A stretch of 64,000 bases of DNA, taken from contig NZ_NSLC01000002.1 in NCBI RefSeq assembly GCF_020144925.1, positions 248,001-312,000 of the forward strand, written 5' to 3'. This document shows, piece after piece, positions 32,534 through 41,041 of this stretch (position 1 is its first letter; every line of letters starts with the position of its first letter). Source of the DNA: Afifella sp. IM 167. Its GTDB lineage: Bacteria > Pseudomonadota > Alphaproteobacteria > Rhizobiales > Afifellaceae. The notes beneath the pieces are model-generated. The model saw only the letters and a list, made by a program, of their open reading frames with translations, searched no databases and had not been told where the DNA came from. A program made the position numbers and the translations under genes.

Positions 32534-33292
32534 ATGGACATCCTGCTGAACGCAGTCACCAAATATCCCCTGGTCACTGCTTTTGTTGTGGTCGGCATCA
32601 TCATGGTGCTCTCGACCTACATCGGAAAGATCTTCAACAACCGCATCCACTCTTCGGCGATCGCCATCGTCATCGGCCTGATCCTGGCCTTCGTCGGCGG
32701 CAAGTACACCGGCGGCAAGCACGGCATCTCCGACGTCGAGATCTTCGCCGGCATCGGTCTGATGGGCGGCAGCGTCTTCCGCGACTTCGCCATCGTGGCG
32801 ACCGCTTTCGGCGTGAAGATGGAAGAGTTGAAGAAGGCGGGTCTGCCGGGCGCGGTCGCTCTGATCGTCTCGATGATCCTGTCGACGGCGATCGGTGCCG
32901 CGACGGCCTATGCGTTCGGCTATACGAGCGCGGTCGACATGGCCACCATCGGCGGCGGCGCGGCGACCTTCATCGTCGGCCCGGTCACCGGTGCGGCGCT
33001 CGGCGCTTCTTCGGAAGTCATCGCCCTGTCCGTTGCCGCGGGCGTGGTGAAGTCGATCTCCGTGATGATCCTGACCCCGTTCCTGGCCAAGATGGCCGGC
33101 CTCGACAACCCGGCTGCTGCCGCGGTCTATGGCGGCCTGATGGGAACCACCAGCGGGACAGCCGCAGGATTGGCTGCCACCGATCCGCGACTGGTCCCTT
33201 ATGGTGCACTGACGGCGACGTTCTACACGGGCTTCGGCTGCCTCGTCGTCCCGTCCATCGGTTACATGGCCATCGTTGCTCTGGTCGGCTGA
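32534..33292 (+). CDS. madM: Malonate transporter subunit MadM
   Basis: 252 residues with about seven to eight membrane spans. It is the larger part of the MadLM malonate carrier, thought to move malonate with cations. AAGGAGG within the madL 3' end gives a strong ribosome site, and only two bases separate the genes. Confidence 0.93.
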   Translation: MDILLNAVTKYPLVTAFVVVGIIMVLSTYIGKIFNNRIHSSAIAIVIGLILAFVGGKYTGGKHGISDVEIFAGIGLMGGSVFRDFAIVATAFGVKMEELKKAGLPGAVALIVSMILSTAIGAATAYAFGYTSAVDMATIGGGAATFIVGPVTGAALGASSEVIALSVAAGVVKSISVMILTPFLAKMAGLDNPAAAAVYGGLMGTTSGTAAGLAATDPRLVPYGALTATFYTGFGCLVVPSIGYMAIVALVG

Positions 33293-33501
33293 ACCTTTTG
33301 CCGAAGGAACAGCCAGAGTGTGATGTCACGCAACCGGCCGAAGCATGACGCACGAAACATAGTGTTTCAAGCATCGGTTGGCACAAGAGGCATCGGGCCA
33401 CGAAGATGTGAAGGCGCTGCCTTCTCTGCTAAGTGGCCCGGGCCTGACCTCCGCCGGCTCTCCGCAAGGGGCGCCGGCGGCCAAGAGCCCGGAGTAGAGA
33501 G
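33293..33501 (+). promoter_or_regulatory. Intergenic region before bioM with palindromes
   Basis: 209 bases without a gene. GAAACA-TAG-TGTTTC (33354-33368) and GTGATGTCAC (33320-33329) are palindromes that could be regulator sites. A 7-bp inverted repeat CCGCCGG (33451-33457) with CCGGCGG (33474-33480) could form a hairpin just before bioM. No BioR-type TTATMKATAA box is seen. The gap may hold a separate promoter for bioMNY. Confidence 0.4.
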
Positions 33502-34182
33502 ATGACGACGATCGAGGTCAAAGGGGTGCATCAGCGCTTCGACACGTTCGAAGCCCTGAGAGGCATCGACCTCACCCTCGCCGAGCGGCGTATCGGCATC
33601 GTCGGCTCCAACGGCTCGGGCAAGAGCACCTTCGCCCGGCTGCTCAACGGGCTTCTCGTTCCCACTTCCGGCCAGGTACTGGTCGATGGCCTCGACACCG
33701 CCAGATCCGGCAAGGCCGTGCGCCGCAAGGTGGGCTTCGTCTTCCAGAATCCGGACAACCAGATCGTCTTCCCCGTCGTGGAGGAGGATGTCGCCTTCGG
33801 CCTCAAGGGCCTGAAGCTTCCCGCGGCCCAGCGTGGCGCCCTCGTCGAGGAGGTGCTCGACCGCTACGGCCTCGGACCGTTCCGCCAGCATCCGTCCCAC
33901 ACGCTTTCCGGCGGCCAGAAGCAGCTTCTGGCGCTCGCCGGCGTGCTCATCACCCGTCCCGATTGCGTCGTCTTCGACGAGCCGACGACGCTGCTCGACC
34001 TGCGCAATGCGCGGCACGTCACCAAGGTCATCGAGGAGATGGAGGAGACGGTGATCGTCGTCACCCACGACCTGCAGCTCCTGAAGGAATTCGACCGCAT
34101 CATCGTCTTCGACGAGGGCAGGGTGATCGCCGACGACGAGCCCGGCGCGGCTCTCGCCCGCTATGTGGAGCGCATGCAATGA
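33502..34182 (+). CDS. bioM: Biotin ECF transporter ATPase (BioM)
   Basis: 226 residues. ABC ATPase motifs: Walker A GSNGSGKST, signature LSGGQKQ, Walker B CVVFDEPTT and the switch His in VVTHDL. It is an energy-coupling-factor A-component. It overlaps bioN by four bases. Confidence 0.93.
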   Translation: MTTIEVKGVHQRFDTFEALRGIDLTLAERRIGIVGSNGSGKSTFARLLNGLLVPTSGQVLVDGLDTARSGKAVRRKVGFVFQNPDNQIVFPVVEEDVAFGLKGLKLPAAQRGALVEEVLDRYGLGPFRQHPSHTLSGGQKQLLALAGVLITRPDCVVFDEPTTLLDLRNARHVTKVIEEMEETVIVVTHDLQLLKEFDRIIVFDEGRVIADDEPGAALARYVERMQ

Positions 34183-34877
34183 CCCCGGAAGCCGGCACCC
34201 TCTCGCCGCTCCACCGGCTGCCCGCATGGGCGAAGCTCATGGCGCTCGCGATCGCCGGCACGGGCCTCGTTCTCATCGGCGACTGGCGCCTCGTGGCCGC
34301 CGCCCTTCTCGCCACGCTCGGTCTCTACCGGCTCGCCGGCATTTCCCAGCGCAAGGCCTTCCAGCAGCTGCGCCCGCTTATGTGGCTGCTCGTGCTGCTC
34401 TTTCTCGTTCAAGGCCTGTGGCAATCATGGGAGCTGGCGAGCCTTGTCGTCCTGCGCATCGCCACGCTCGTGCTCGCCGCCGCGCTCGTCACGCTGACGA
34501 CGCGGAGCGAGGCGCTGATCGCCGCGATCGAGGGCGCCCTCGGCCCGTTTCGCCGTTTCGGCGTCAACCCGGCCAAGGTCGGGCTCGCCTTCTCCCTGGC
34601 GCTCCGCTTCATCCCGGTGATCGGCCAGCAGGCGCAGGAGATCCGCGACGCGCAGCGGGCGAGGGGGCTCGGCACCAACCCCGTCGCGCTCGCCCTGCCG
34701 CTGATTCTGCGCACCCTCAAGATGGCCGGCGACGTCGCCGATGCCATCGACGCCCGTTCCCCCTATAGCGACCCCTACGGCGACGATGACGATCTGCCTC
34801 CGCGCTTCGTCATTGAGCCCGGCACAATCAACACGAGGACGTCATGCAAGACCGCGGAAGCTCCACAAAAGACATAG
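34179..34877 (+). CDS. bioN: Biotin ECF transporter transmembrane protein (BioN)
   Basis: 232 residues, T-component with five or so membrane spans and the coupling motif AQRARGLG. The start at 34179 overlaps the bioM stop (ATGA). The C-terminus is polar and longer than usual, overlapping the bioY start by 34 bases. Confidence 0.92.
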   Translation: MTPEAGTLSPLHRLPAWAKLMALAIAGTGLVLIGDWRLVAAALLATLGLYRLAGISQRKAFQQLRPLMWLLVLLFLVQGLWQSWELASLVVLRIATLVLAAALVTLTTRSEALIAAIEGALGPFRRFGVNPAKVGLAFSLALRFIPVIGQQAQEIRDAQRARGLGTNPVALALPLILRTLKMAGDVADAIDARSPYSDPYGDDDDLPPRFVIEPGTINTRTSCKTAEAPQKT

Positions 34878-35407
34878 TCTACATCGCCCTTTTCGCGGCC
34901 CTGACGGCGGCGCTCGCGCTCTTTCCGCCGATCATGCTGCCCCTCTTCGCGGTGCCGATCAGCGCCCAGTCGATCGGCTGCATGCTGGCCGGGGCCATCC
35001 TTGGCTCCAGGCGCGGCGCGCTGTCGATGCTGCTCGTCGTGGCTCTCGTCGCCATCGGCCTGCCGATCCTGTCGGGCGGCCGCGGCGGGCTCGGCGTCTT
35101 CTTCGGCCCGACGGCCGGCTATCTCGTCGGCTGGATCCCGGCGGCCTATGTCGTCGGCCTCTTGCACGAATGGGGCTGGCGTCGGCTCAACGTCCTGAAC
35201 TCCTTCGCCTTCTGCGTGATCGGCGGAATCCTCGTCGAATACGCGATCGGCATCCCATGGACGGCGTTCAACGTCGACCTGCCGCTCCTGAAGACCACGA
35301 TCGCCTCCTCGGCCTTCATTCCTGGCGACATCGTCAAGGCAGGGCTGGCGGCGATCATCGCGATGGCGGTGAAGCGCTCCTACCCGATCATCCAGCGGAC
35401 GGCCTGA
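34844..35407 (+). CDS. bioY: Biotin transporter substrate-binding subunit (BioY)
   Basis: 187 residues with six membrane spans, including the BioY segments FAVPISAQSIGCMLAGAILG and FFGPTAGYLVGW. It is the biotin-specific S-component. With BioMN it gives high-affinity biotin uptake. The order bioM-bioN-bioY is the reverse of many alphaproteobacterial bioYMN. Placement right after mad suggests that biotin supply is tied to malonate use. Confidence 0.95.
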   Translation: MQDRGSSTKDIVYIALFAALTAALALFPPIMLPLFAVPISAQSIGCMLAGAILGSRRGALSMLLVVALVAIGLPILSGGRGGLGVFFGPTAGYLVGWIPAAYVVGLLHEWGWRRLNVLNSFAFCVIGGILVEYAIGIPWTAFNVDLPLLKTTIASSAFIPGDIVKAGLAAIIAMAVKRSYPIIQRTA

Positions 35408-35414
35408 GGCCTGC

Positions 35415-35756
35415 CTATTTGAGATAGAGGAAGCCGGCGGCAACGAACGCCGCCAGCCCGAGGAGGGTCGGCACGATCGTGCCGCCCTTCCATACGGAGA
35501 GCGCGAAAGCCGCCAGAACGCATGAGAGCGCGACGACCGAGCCGAGCACCGGATCGCCCTCGTAGAGGCCCTGGCCCGACCTGAGCGCCGACGTGGCGAC
35601 AATGCCGCCGAGAATGCCGTAGCCGGCGCGGTCGAAGAATTCGCGGATGCGTTCCCCGCCGATCGCATCGCGCGCCACCAGCGGGACAATGCGCAGCGCC
35701 AGCGTGCCCAAGCCGGCGCCGGCCGCCAATGCCCAGAACTGCCAGTTGGAGAACAT
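35415..35756 (-). CDS. azlD: AzlD-family membrane protein (small subunit of AzlCD-type exporter)
   Basis: 113 residues with three to four membrane spans (from MFSNWQFWALAAGAGLGTLA). AzlD partners AzlC in branched-chain amino acid or analogue export. Only one base separates it from azlC, and it converges on bioY with seven bases between. Family call from hydrophobic pattern and context. Confidence 0.8.
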   Translation of the reverse strand: MFSNWQFWALAAGAGLGTLALRIVPLVARDAIGGERIREFFDRAGYGILGGIVATSALRSGQGLYEGDPVLGSVVALSCVLAAFALSVWKGGTIVPTLLGLAAFVAAGFLYLK

Positions 35757-35757
35757 G

Positions 35758-36507
35758 TCAGGCGCCTTTGTCTTGTCTCTGGTCGACGAGCATGCTGATC
35801 GCGGCGACGGCGAGCGGCAGGACGAGAAGCGCGAAAGACCCCATGAAGGGCGCCGCGAAAGGCACCAGCAGCGCACCGAAGAAGGCGTTCAGCATCAGCG
35901 GCCGCTTCTTCCGCTGCTTGGCGATCAGGGTGGCGAAATAGATCGGGATCATCGCGCCGAGGCTCGCCCCGACGAGAACCGGCACGGAGGCGGCGAGCTG
36001 ATGGCCGGCGACGGCGCCGATGACGGCCGAGCTGGAGCACATCAATCCGACAAGGCCGCAATACAGGATCGGGCGGGGAGGGGGATCGTCCATCAGGCGC
36101 GGCAGGATGACGGCGAAGGAGCTCGCCGAGATCAGCCCGACGCCGCCGAGCCCCCGCCAGAAGCTCGTCTCCGGCAGACGCGAGAGAATCGACGCCACCA
36201 TCACGATGAAGCGCAGATTGACGATGATCACGGCAACGACGCCGGCCGCCCAGGCGGCGCTCGCCACGGCCTCGTTGCCGAGGATCTGCATGGCCGCGGC
36301 CTGAGCCGGCGCGGCGACCGTCAGGCTCGTCATCAGCGCGGTCTGCACCGCGTTGAGCCCGGCTTCGGCGCTCAGCTGGCCGACGCCCATGAACATGACG
36401 AGGAAGGTGAGGATCACCACGAGCGCGTCACCGGCCGCTATAAGCAGCACCTGCCACACCGAGGCGTCTTCGCCTGCAGGCAACCGATCTGTCTTTGAGG
36501 AGGGCAT
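35758..36507 (-). CDS. azlC: AzlC-family branched-chain amino acid exporter-like protein
   Basis: 249 residues with about six to seven membrane spans, matching AzlC/YgaZ in size and in the NLRFIVMVASI motif. It exports branched-chain amino acids or related compounds with AzlD. No ribosome site lies before the ATG at 36507, so the true start may be slightly internal. It is transcribed away from the TRAP operon. Confidence 0.85.
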   Translation of the reverse strand: MPSSKTDRLPAGEDASVWQVLLIAAGDALVVILTFLVMFMGVGQLSAEAGLNAVQTALMTSLTVAAPAQAAAMQILGNEAVASAAWAAGVVAVIIVNLRFIVMVASILSRLPETSFWRGLGGVGLISASSFAVILPRLMDDPPPRPILYCGLVGLMCSSSAVIGAVAGHQLAASVPVLVGASLGAMIPIYFATLIAKQRKKRPLMLNAFFGALLVPFAAPFMGSFALLVLPLAVAAISMLVDQRQDKGA

Positions 36508-36939
36508 GGCCGAGAAGAGAGGATATTCGTAATCTAGCGCGCAAGCGCAAATAACGCGCGAAAGCTAAACTGTCCATATATTAAACGCGAAAACGTCTCA
36601 TACATTTTCGCGAGACGATATCTATTGTCATAGATCTAGACATAGACGCAAATTGCAGCCGTAAATACCAAGGGTTATTGACGCCGAAGGCGCCCGGGCG
36701 CGTCGGCGTTGACCGATCGCTGACCGGAAAGCCGGCGCGAAACTTTCTCTGATCTCCTCCGTATCTCTGTCGGGCACCGGTGACTGCGTGTCCGGGCATG
36801 GCTCTTTTCGCCGAAGCGAATGGGCCACGCGCGGCTGTCAAGCGCACCCGGCGCCGCATTCGGCTTGACAGATTTCTGCCAATCGTTTTTTATTTCGATA
36901 TTAAGTTTCGTATAACGAAACACTCTATGGGAGGAATGA
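36508..36939. promoter_or_regulatory. Divergent intergenic region azlC / TRAP operon
   Basis: 432 bases, clearly more AT-rich than its surroundings in 36530-36670, with no gene. It holds interleaved inverted repeats: CGCGAAAA (36586-36593) with TTTTCGCG (36605-36612), and CGTCTC (36594-36599) with GAGACG (36612-36617). These cannot both form as simple stems. The right end holds the TRAP operon promoter, listed separately. Confidence 0.5.
36865..36921 (+). promoter_or_regulatory. TRAP operon promoter with perfect inverted repeat (probable IclR operator)
   Basis: TTGACA (36865-36870) is a consensus -35. TTTTAT (36888-36893) 17 bases on is a -10. GTTTCGT-ATA-ACGAAAC (36905-36921) is a perfect 7-bp inverted repeat over the likely start site. 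GGGAGGA follows, before the dctP ATG. The IclR regulator encoded at 40259 in this operon is the natural candidate to bind here. Confidence 0.7.
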
Positions 36940-37920
36940 ATGAAGAGACTGGTAGCCCTTGCAGGTGCTGTGCTGCTCTTGGCCGGCACGGCGCATGCGC
37001 AGGAATTCACCCTCAAATTCGGCCATGCCGCCTCGTCCAAGCACCTGTTTCAGACCGGGCTTGAGGATTTCGCCGAGCGCGTCGCGGCAAATACCGATGG
37101 CCGCGTCAAGATCGAGGTCTACGGCGACCGCCAGCTCGGCGACGACAAGCAGCTCCTGGAAGGCCTGCAGATCGGCGTGATCGACGGCGCTCTGGTCTCG
37201 TCGCCAACGCTGCCGCTGGTCATCGGCGCTTCCGCCTTCGATGCGCTGCAGCTTCCCTTTGTCGTCGACAGCTACGACGAGCTCGCCTCCGTCCTCGCCA
37301 AGCCGGTCGGGCAGGAGCTTCTCGATTCGCTCGACGCCAAGAAGATCAAGGGCCTCGGCTATATCGAGGCCGGTCAGCGCCACTTCCTCTCGCGCGAAAA
37401 GCAGGTCAAGACGCTGGCCGATTTCGCCGGCCAGAAGACCCGCATCGTTCCGATCCCGCTGCACAAGGCGACCTGGGAAGCCATTGGCGTCAACACCATC
37501 GGCATGGCCTATGGCGAGGTCTATTCGGCGCTGGAGACGGGCACCATCGACGCGGTGGAGATCAACCTTTCCTCCATCCAGTCGGAAAGCCTCTACGAGG
37601 CCGCCAAGCACGTCACTCTCACCGGTCACTATTTCTGGCCGGGCGTCATCATGGTCTCCGACATGACCTGGCAGAAGCTGCCGGAGGACGTGCAGAAGGC
37701 GATGGTCGAGGCCGGCCACGAGGCGACCGCCGCAGCCTATGAGCGCGCCGCCGCCCAGGAGAGCGAGACGGCCGACTTCCTGAAAGAGAACGGCGTCACC
37801 ATCGACAAGCTGGCCGATCTCGACGAGATGCGCGCCAGGACGAAGCCGGTGGTGGAGGAGTGGCTCGGCAAGGACCCGCTGATCCAGAAATTCTACGACG
37901 CGGTCCAGGCGGAACGCTGA
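36940..37920 (+). CDS. dctP: TRAP transporter substrate-binding protein (DctP family)
   Basis: 326 residues. A Sec signal peptide ends near GTAHAQEF. DctP features include LKFGHAASSKHL, YGDRQLGDDKQLLEGLQ and the carboxylate-binding Arg region KTRIVPIPLHKATWEAIG. It is the periplasmic receptor of the DctQM permease encoded nearby. The ligand is unknown; the operon enzymes point to an organic acid or amide. Confidence 0.92.
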   Translation: MKRLVALAGAVLLLAGTAHAQEFTLKFGHAASSKHLFQTGLEDFAERVAANTDGRVKIEVYGDRQLGDDKQLLEGLQIGVIDGALVSSPTLPLVIGASAFDALQLPFVVDSYDELASVLAKPVGQELLDSLDAKKIKGLGYIEAGQRHFLSREKQVKTLADFAGQKTRIVPIPLHKATWEAIGVNTIGMAYGEVYSALETGTIDAVEINLSSIQSESLYEAAKHVTLTGHYFWPGVIMVSDMTWQKLPEDVQKAMVEAGHEATAAAYERAAAQESETADFLKENGVTIDKLADLDEMRARTKPVVEEWLGKDPLIQKFYDAVQAER

Positions 37921-37921
37921 G

Positions 37922-38299
37922 ATGACGAAGGCGAGCGTCTACACCTGGAGCGAGCTTCCGCGTGAGGAGGTGCGCAAGGGCGTCAGCCGGACGGCCTTCC
38001 GCGGCGACAACGCCCTGATGGTGATGAACTGGCTGGAGCCGGGAATGGAGGTAAAGCCCCATTCCCATCCCTTCGAGCAGCTCGCCTACATCCTGGCCGG
38101 GCGCGTGCGCTTTACCATCGGAGACGATGTGGTGGAGGTCGGCCCGGGACAGGTGGTGCGCATCCCGCCCGATATCGTCCATTGCGGCGAGCCGGTCGGC
38201 GAGGAGGTGGCGGTCAATCTCGACGTCTTCGCCCCGGTGCGGGACGACTACCGCCACCTGACCGCCTACCAGGAAGGCGACTTCGGCCCCGCCGACTGA
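37922..38299 (+). CDS. Cupin-domain protein
   Basis: 125 residues forming one cupin barrel. Metal motif 1 is KPHSHPFEQLAYIL and motif 2 PPDIVHCGEP. It starts one base after the dctP stop. Small cupins in catabolic operons may be isomerases, dioxygenases or accessory proteins; the role here is unknown. It interrupts the dctP-dctQM order, which suggests a role tied to the substrate. Confidence 0.85.
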   Translation: MTKASVYTWSELPREEVRKGVSRTAFRGDNALMVMNWLEPGMEVKPHSHPFEQLAYILAGRVRFTIGDDVVEVGPGQVVRIPPDIVHCGEPVGEEVAVNLDVFAPVRDDYRHLTAYQEGDFGPAD

Positions 38300-38410
38300 C
38301 TGCAAAAGACTGACGGGTAAAGCCTGTCGGCATTGAGATCACCGTCCGGCGCGTGCCGGACGGAACGGGCAGACTCACCCCGCAGAACCCGAAGCGATCG
38401 GCGAAAGACG

Positions 38411-38980
38411 ATGACAATCAGCACATTCCACAAGGCGTTCCAGACGGTGATGAAGGGCTTTCTCGTCCTCCTGATCGGCGTCCTCCTCGCCGTGATGAGC
38501 CTGCAGATCGTCATGCGCTACAGCTTCAACTCCTCGCTCATCTGGGCGGAGGAAGTCTGCCGCTACCTTCTGATCTGGGTGTCGCTGATCGCCGGCATCT
38601 TCGCCTACGAGAAGGGCGAGATCGCCGCCATGACGCTGCTGCGCGATGCGCTGCCGAAGCGGGCGGCCCTCGCCCTCGCGATCTTCTCCAACCTCGCCGC
38701 GGCCACACTGTGCATCGCGCTCGTCTATTACGGGATGCGCTATGCCGAACTCGTCGGCTCGCAGCCGATCCCCGCCCTTCGCTTTCTCTTCGAGGATACG
38801 TTCGGCTGGCCGCAGAGCACGGTTCCCTCCGTCTTCTGGGTCTATTTCTCCCTGCCGCTCGGCATGGGTCTCATGGCCGTGCGCCTTCTCGTCGACGTCG
38901 TCCACTATCTCCGCCTGATGGCGAGCGGCGGCGACGTTGGCGACCTGCGCCCGATCGGGCCGGAGGGGGTCGCCGAATGA
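38411..38980 (+). CDS. dctQ: TRAP transporter small permease (DctQ family)
   Basis: 189 residues with four membrane spans and the DctQ region SSLIWAEEVCRYLLIWV. Partner of DctM. Its stop overlaps the dctM start by four bases. A 111-base gap separates it from the cupin gene, and no hairpin is evident there. Confidence 0.93.
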   Translation: MTISTFHKAFQTVMKGFLVLLIGVLLAVMSLQIVMRYSFNSSLIWAEEVCRYLLIWVSLIAGIFAYEKGEIAAMTLLRDALPKRAALALAIFSNLAAATLCIALVYYGMRYAELVGSQPIPALRFLFEDTFGWPQSTVPSVFWVYFSLPLGMGLMAVRLLVDVVHYLRLMASGGDVGDLRPIGPEGVAE

Positions 38981-40254
38981 CCCTTTATCTCGCCGGTTTC
39001 TTCTTCTTCCTCATCATCGGCGTGCCGATCGCCTTTTCGCTCGGCCTTGCCTCGCTCTTCTATCTGGTGGCGACGGGCAACGTCATGCTGCTCATGGCCT
39101 TCCCGCAGAAGATGCTGGCCGGCATCGACAATTTCGTCCTCCTCACGATCCCGTTCTTCATCCTCGCCGGCAATCTGATGAACGCGGCGAACCTGACGCA
39201 GGAGATCGTCCGCTTCGCCCAGATCCTCGTCGGGCGGGTGCGCGGCGGGCTTGCCGCCGTCAACATCGTCGCCTCCATGATGTTCTCCGGCGTCTCCGGT
39301 GCCGCCACCGCCGAGGCGGCCGCGCTCGGCTCCGTCATGATCCCGGCCATGCGCCGGGACGGCTATCCGCCGGCCTATGCCGCAGCGCTGACCGCGGCCG
39401 GCTCGCTGCTCGGACCGCTGGTGCCGCCCTCGCTCTCGCTCATTCTCTACGGCGTCCTCACCGGCACCTCGATCGCCGACCTCTTCCTCGCCGGCATCCT
39501 TCCGGCCTTCGTGCTTTGCACGCTCCTCGTCGCCTACGCCCTCCTCAAGGCGCGGCGCGAGGGCCATCCTCTTCCGGCCGCCGTGCCGGCGGAAGAGCGC
39601 CGCGGCGTCATTTCCCGTGCGCTGCCGGCGCTCTTCCTCCCCGTCATCATCGTCGGCGGCATCAGGAGCGGCGTCTTCACGCCGACGGAAACGGCGGCGG
39701 TCGCGGCGGTCTATGCGCTTCTCGTCGGCATGGTCTTCTACCGCACGCTGTCGCCACGGCGCGTCGCCCAGTGCTTCTACGAGACGGCGACCATGTCCGC
39801 CGGCGTCATGCTGGTCGTCGCCATGGCGTCGATGACGTCCTTCATCCTCGGCATTGAGAACATCCCGCAGGCGATCGCCTCCAGCATGATGGCGCTGACG
39901 GATTCGCCGGCGCTGCTGCTCATCCTTCTCAACGTCGTGCTGCTGATTCTCGGCTTCTTCCTGGAGCCGCTCGCCGCCCTTGTCCTGGCGATGCCCATCC
40001 TCAACCAGCTCACCCCGGTCCTCGGCCTCGATCCGGTGCAGTTCGGCGTCATGATCGTCTTCAACCTGATGATCGGCATGATCACGCCGCCGGTCGGCCT
40101 CTGTCTCTTCATCGTCAGCGTCATCGGGCGCGTTCCGCTCGACAGGGTAAGCCGCGCCGCCCTGCCCATGATCGGCATCTGCATCTTCGTCCTCGCCCTC
40201 ATCGCCGCCGTTCCGCAGCTCTCCCTCGCACTGCCGACCATGTTCGGAGACTAG
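38977..40254 (+). CDS. dctM: TRAP transporter large permease (DctM family)
   Basis: 425 residues with about twelve spans. DctM features: FALGLASLFY-like N-terminus, PFFILAGNLMNAANLT, SGVSGAATAEAAALGSVMIP and PPSLSLILYG. It drives sodium-coupled uptake of the acid bound by DctP. The gene ends four bases before iclR. Confidence 0.94.
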   Translation: MTLYLAGFFFFLIIGVPIAFSLGLASLFYLVATGNVMLLMAFPQKMLAGIDNFVLLTIPFFILAGNLMNAANLTQEIVRFAQILVGRVRGGLAAVNIVASMMFSGVSGAATAEAAALGSVMIPAMRRDGYPPAYAAALTAAGSLLGPLVPPSLSLILYGVLTGTSIADLFLAGILPAFVLCTLLVAYALLKARREGHPLPAAVPAEERRGVISRALPALFLPVIIVGGIRSGVFTPTETAAVAAVYALLVGMVFYRTLSPRRVAQCFYETATMSAGVMLVVAMASMTSFILGIENIPQAIASSMMALTDSPALLLILLNVVLLILGFFLEPLAALVLAMPILNQLTPVLGLDPVQFGVMIVFNLMIGMITPPVGLCLFIVSVIGRVPLDRVSRAALPMIGICIFVLALIAAVPQLSLALPTMFGD

Positions 40255-40258
40255 GAAA

Positions 40259-41041
40259 ATGGCCGAACAGCTCGACAAATCCTCCAACCAGTCGACCCAG
40301 GTCGCCTTCCGCATCATCGAGGAGATGGCGCCGCTCGGGGAGGGGATTCGCCTTACCGACCTTGCCCGCCGCCTCGGCATGCCGAAGCCGCGCATCTACC
40401 GCTTCCTGCAGACCCTCGTCAGCATCGGCTACGTGGAGCAGGACCCGGAGACGGAGCGCTACAGCCTGACGCTGAAGCTCTTCCATCTCGGCCAGGCGAT
40501 CGCCGACGGGACCCAGCTCCTCACCGTCGCGCGCCCGATCATGATCCGCCTGCGCGATGCGTTGCACCTGACGACGACGCTTTCGCTCCTGGAAGCGGAC
40601 GGCATGCGCGTCGTCGACATCGTCCGCGTCGAGACGCCGGTGCAGATCGTCACCAAGCCCGGCGCGCTCCTGAACTTCCACGCTTCCGCGCAGGGCAAGC
40701 TCGCCCTCGCTTTCGGCGCCCCCGATCTCTGGGAGCAGGTGCGCAAGGGCCCGCTCGCCCGTCTCACCGACGATACGAACACGGATGTGGCCCGGCTCCA
40801 GGCCGAGGTCGCCGAGGTCCGCCGCCGTGGCTGGGCCGCTGCTCCGGGAGAGGTCCTGCCCGGGGTCAACGCGCTCTCCGCGCCGATCTACGACGCCACC
40901 AACGCCATGATCGGCGCGCTCAACATCGTCGGCTCGGTCCAGTCGATCCTGCCCGAACCCGACCCTTCCCAGATCGAGGCGCTGCGCGATGCCGCCCGCT
41001 CGATCTCCATCAATCTTGGTTGCACGGAGTATATTGGATGA
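40259..41041 (+). CDS. IclR-family transcriptional regulator of the TRAP/hydantoinase operon
   Basis: 260 residues. Winged helix-turn-helix IRLTDLARRLGMPKPRIYRF, then an effector domain with GALLNFHASAQGKLALA. It is embedded in the operon (four bases after dctM; overlaps the next gene ATGA), so it probably autoregulates through the inverted repeat at 36905. Distinct from the IclR at 11145. Confidence 0.92.
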   Translation: MAEQLDKSSNQSTQVAFRIIEEMAPLGEGIRLTDLARRLGMPKPRIYRFLQTLVSIGYVEQDPETERYSLTLKLFHLGQAIADGTQLLTVARPIMIRLRDALHLTTTLSLLEADGMRVVDIVRVETPVQIVTKPGALLNFHASAQGKLALAFGAPDLWEQVRKGPLARLTDDTNTDVARLQAEVAEVRRRGWAAAPGEVLPGVNALSAPIYDATNAMIGALNIVGSVQSILPEPDPSQIEALRDAARSISINLGCTEYIG

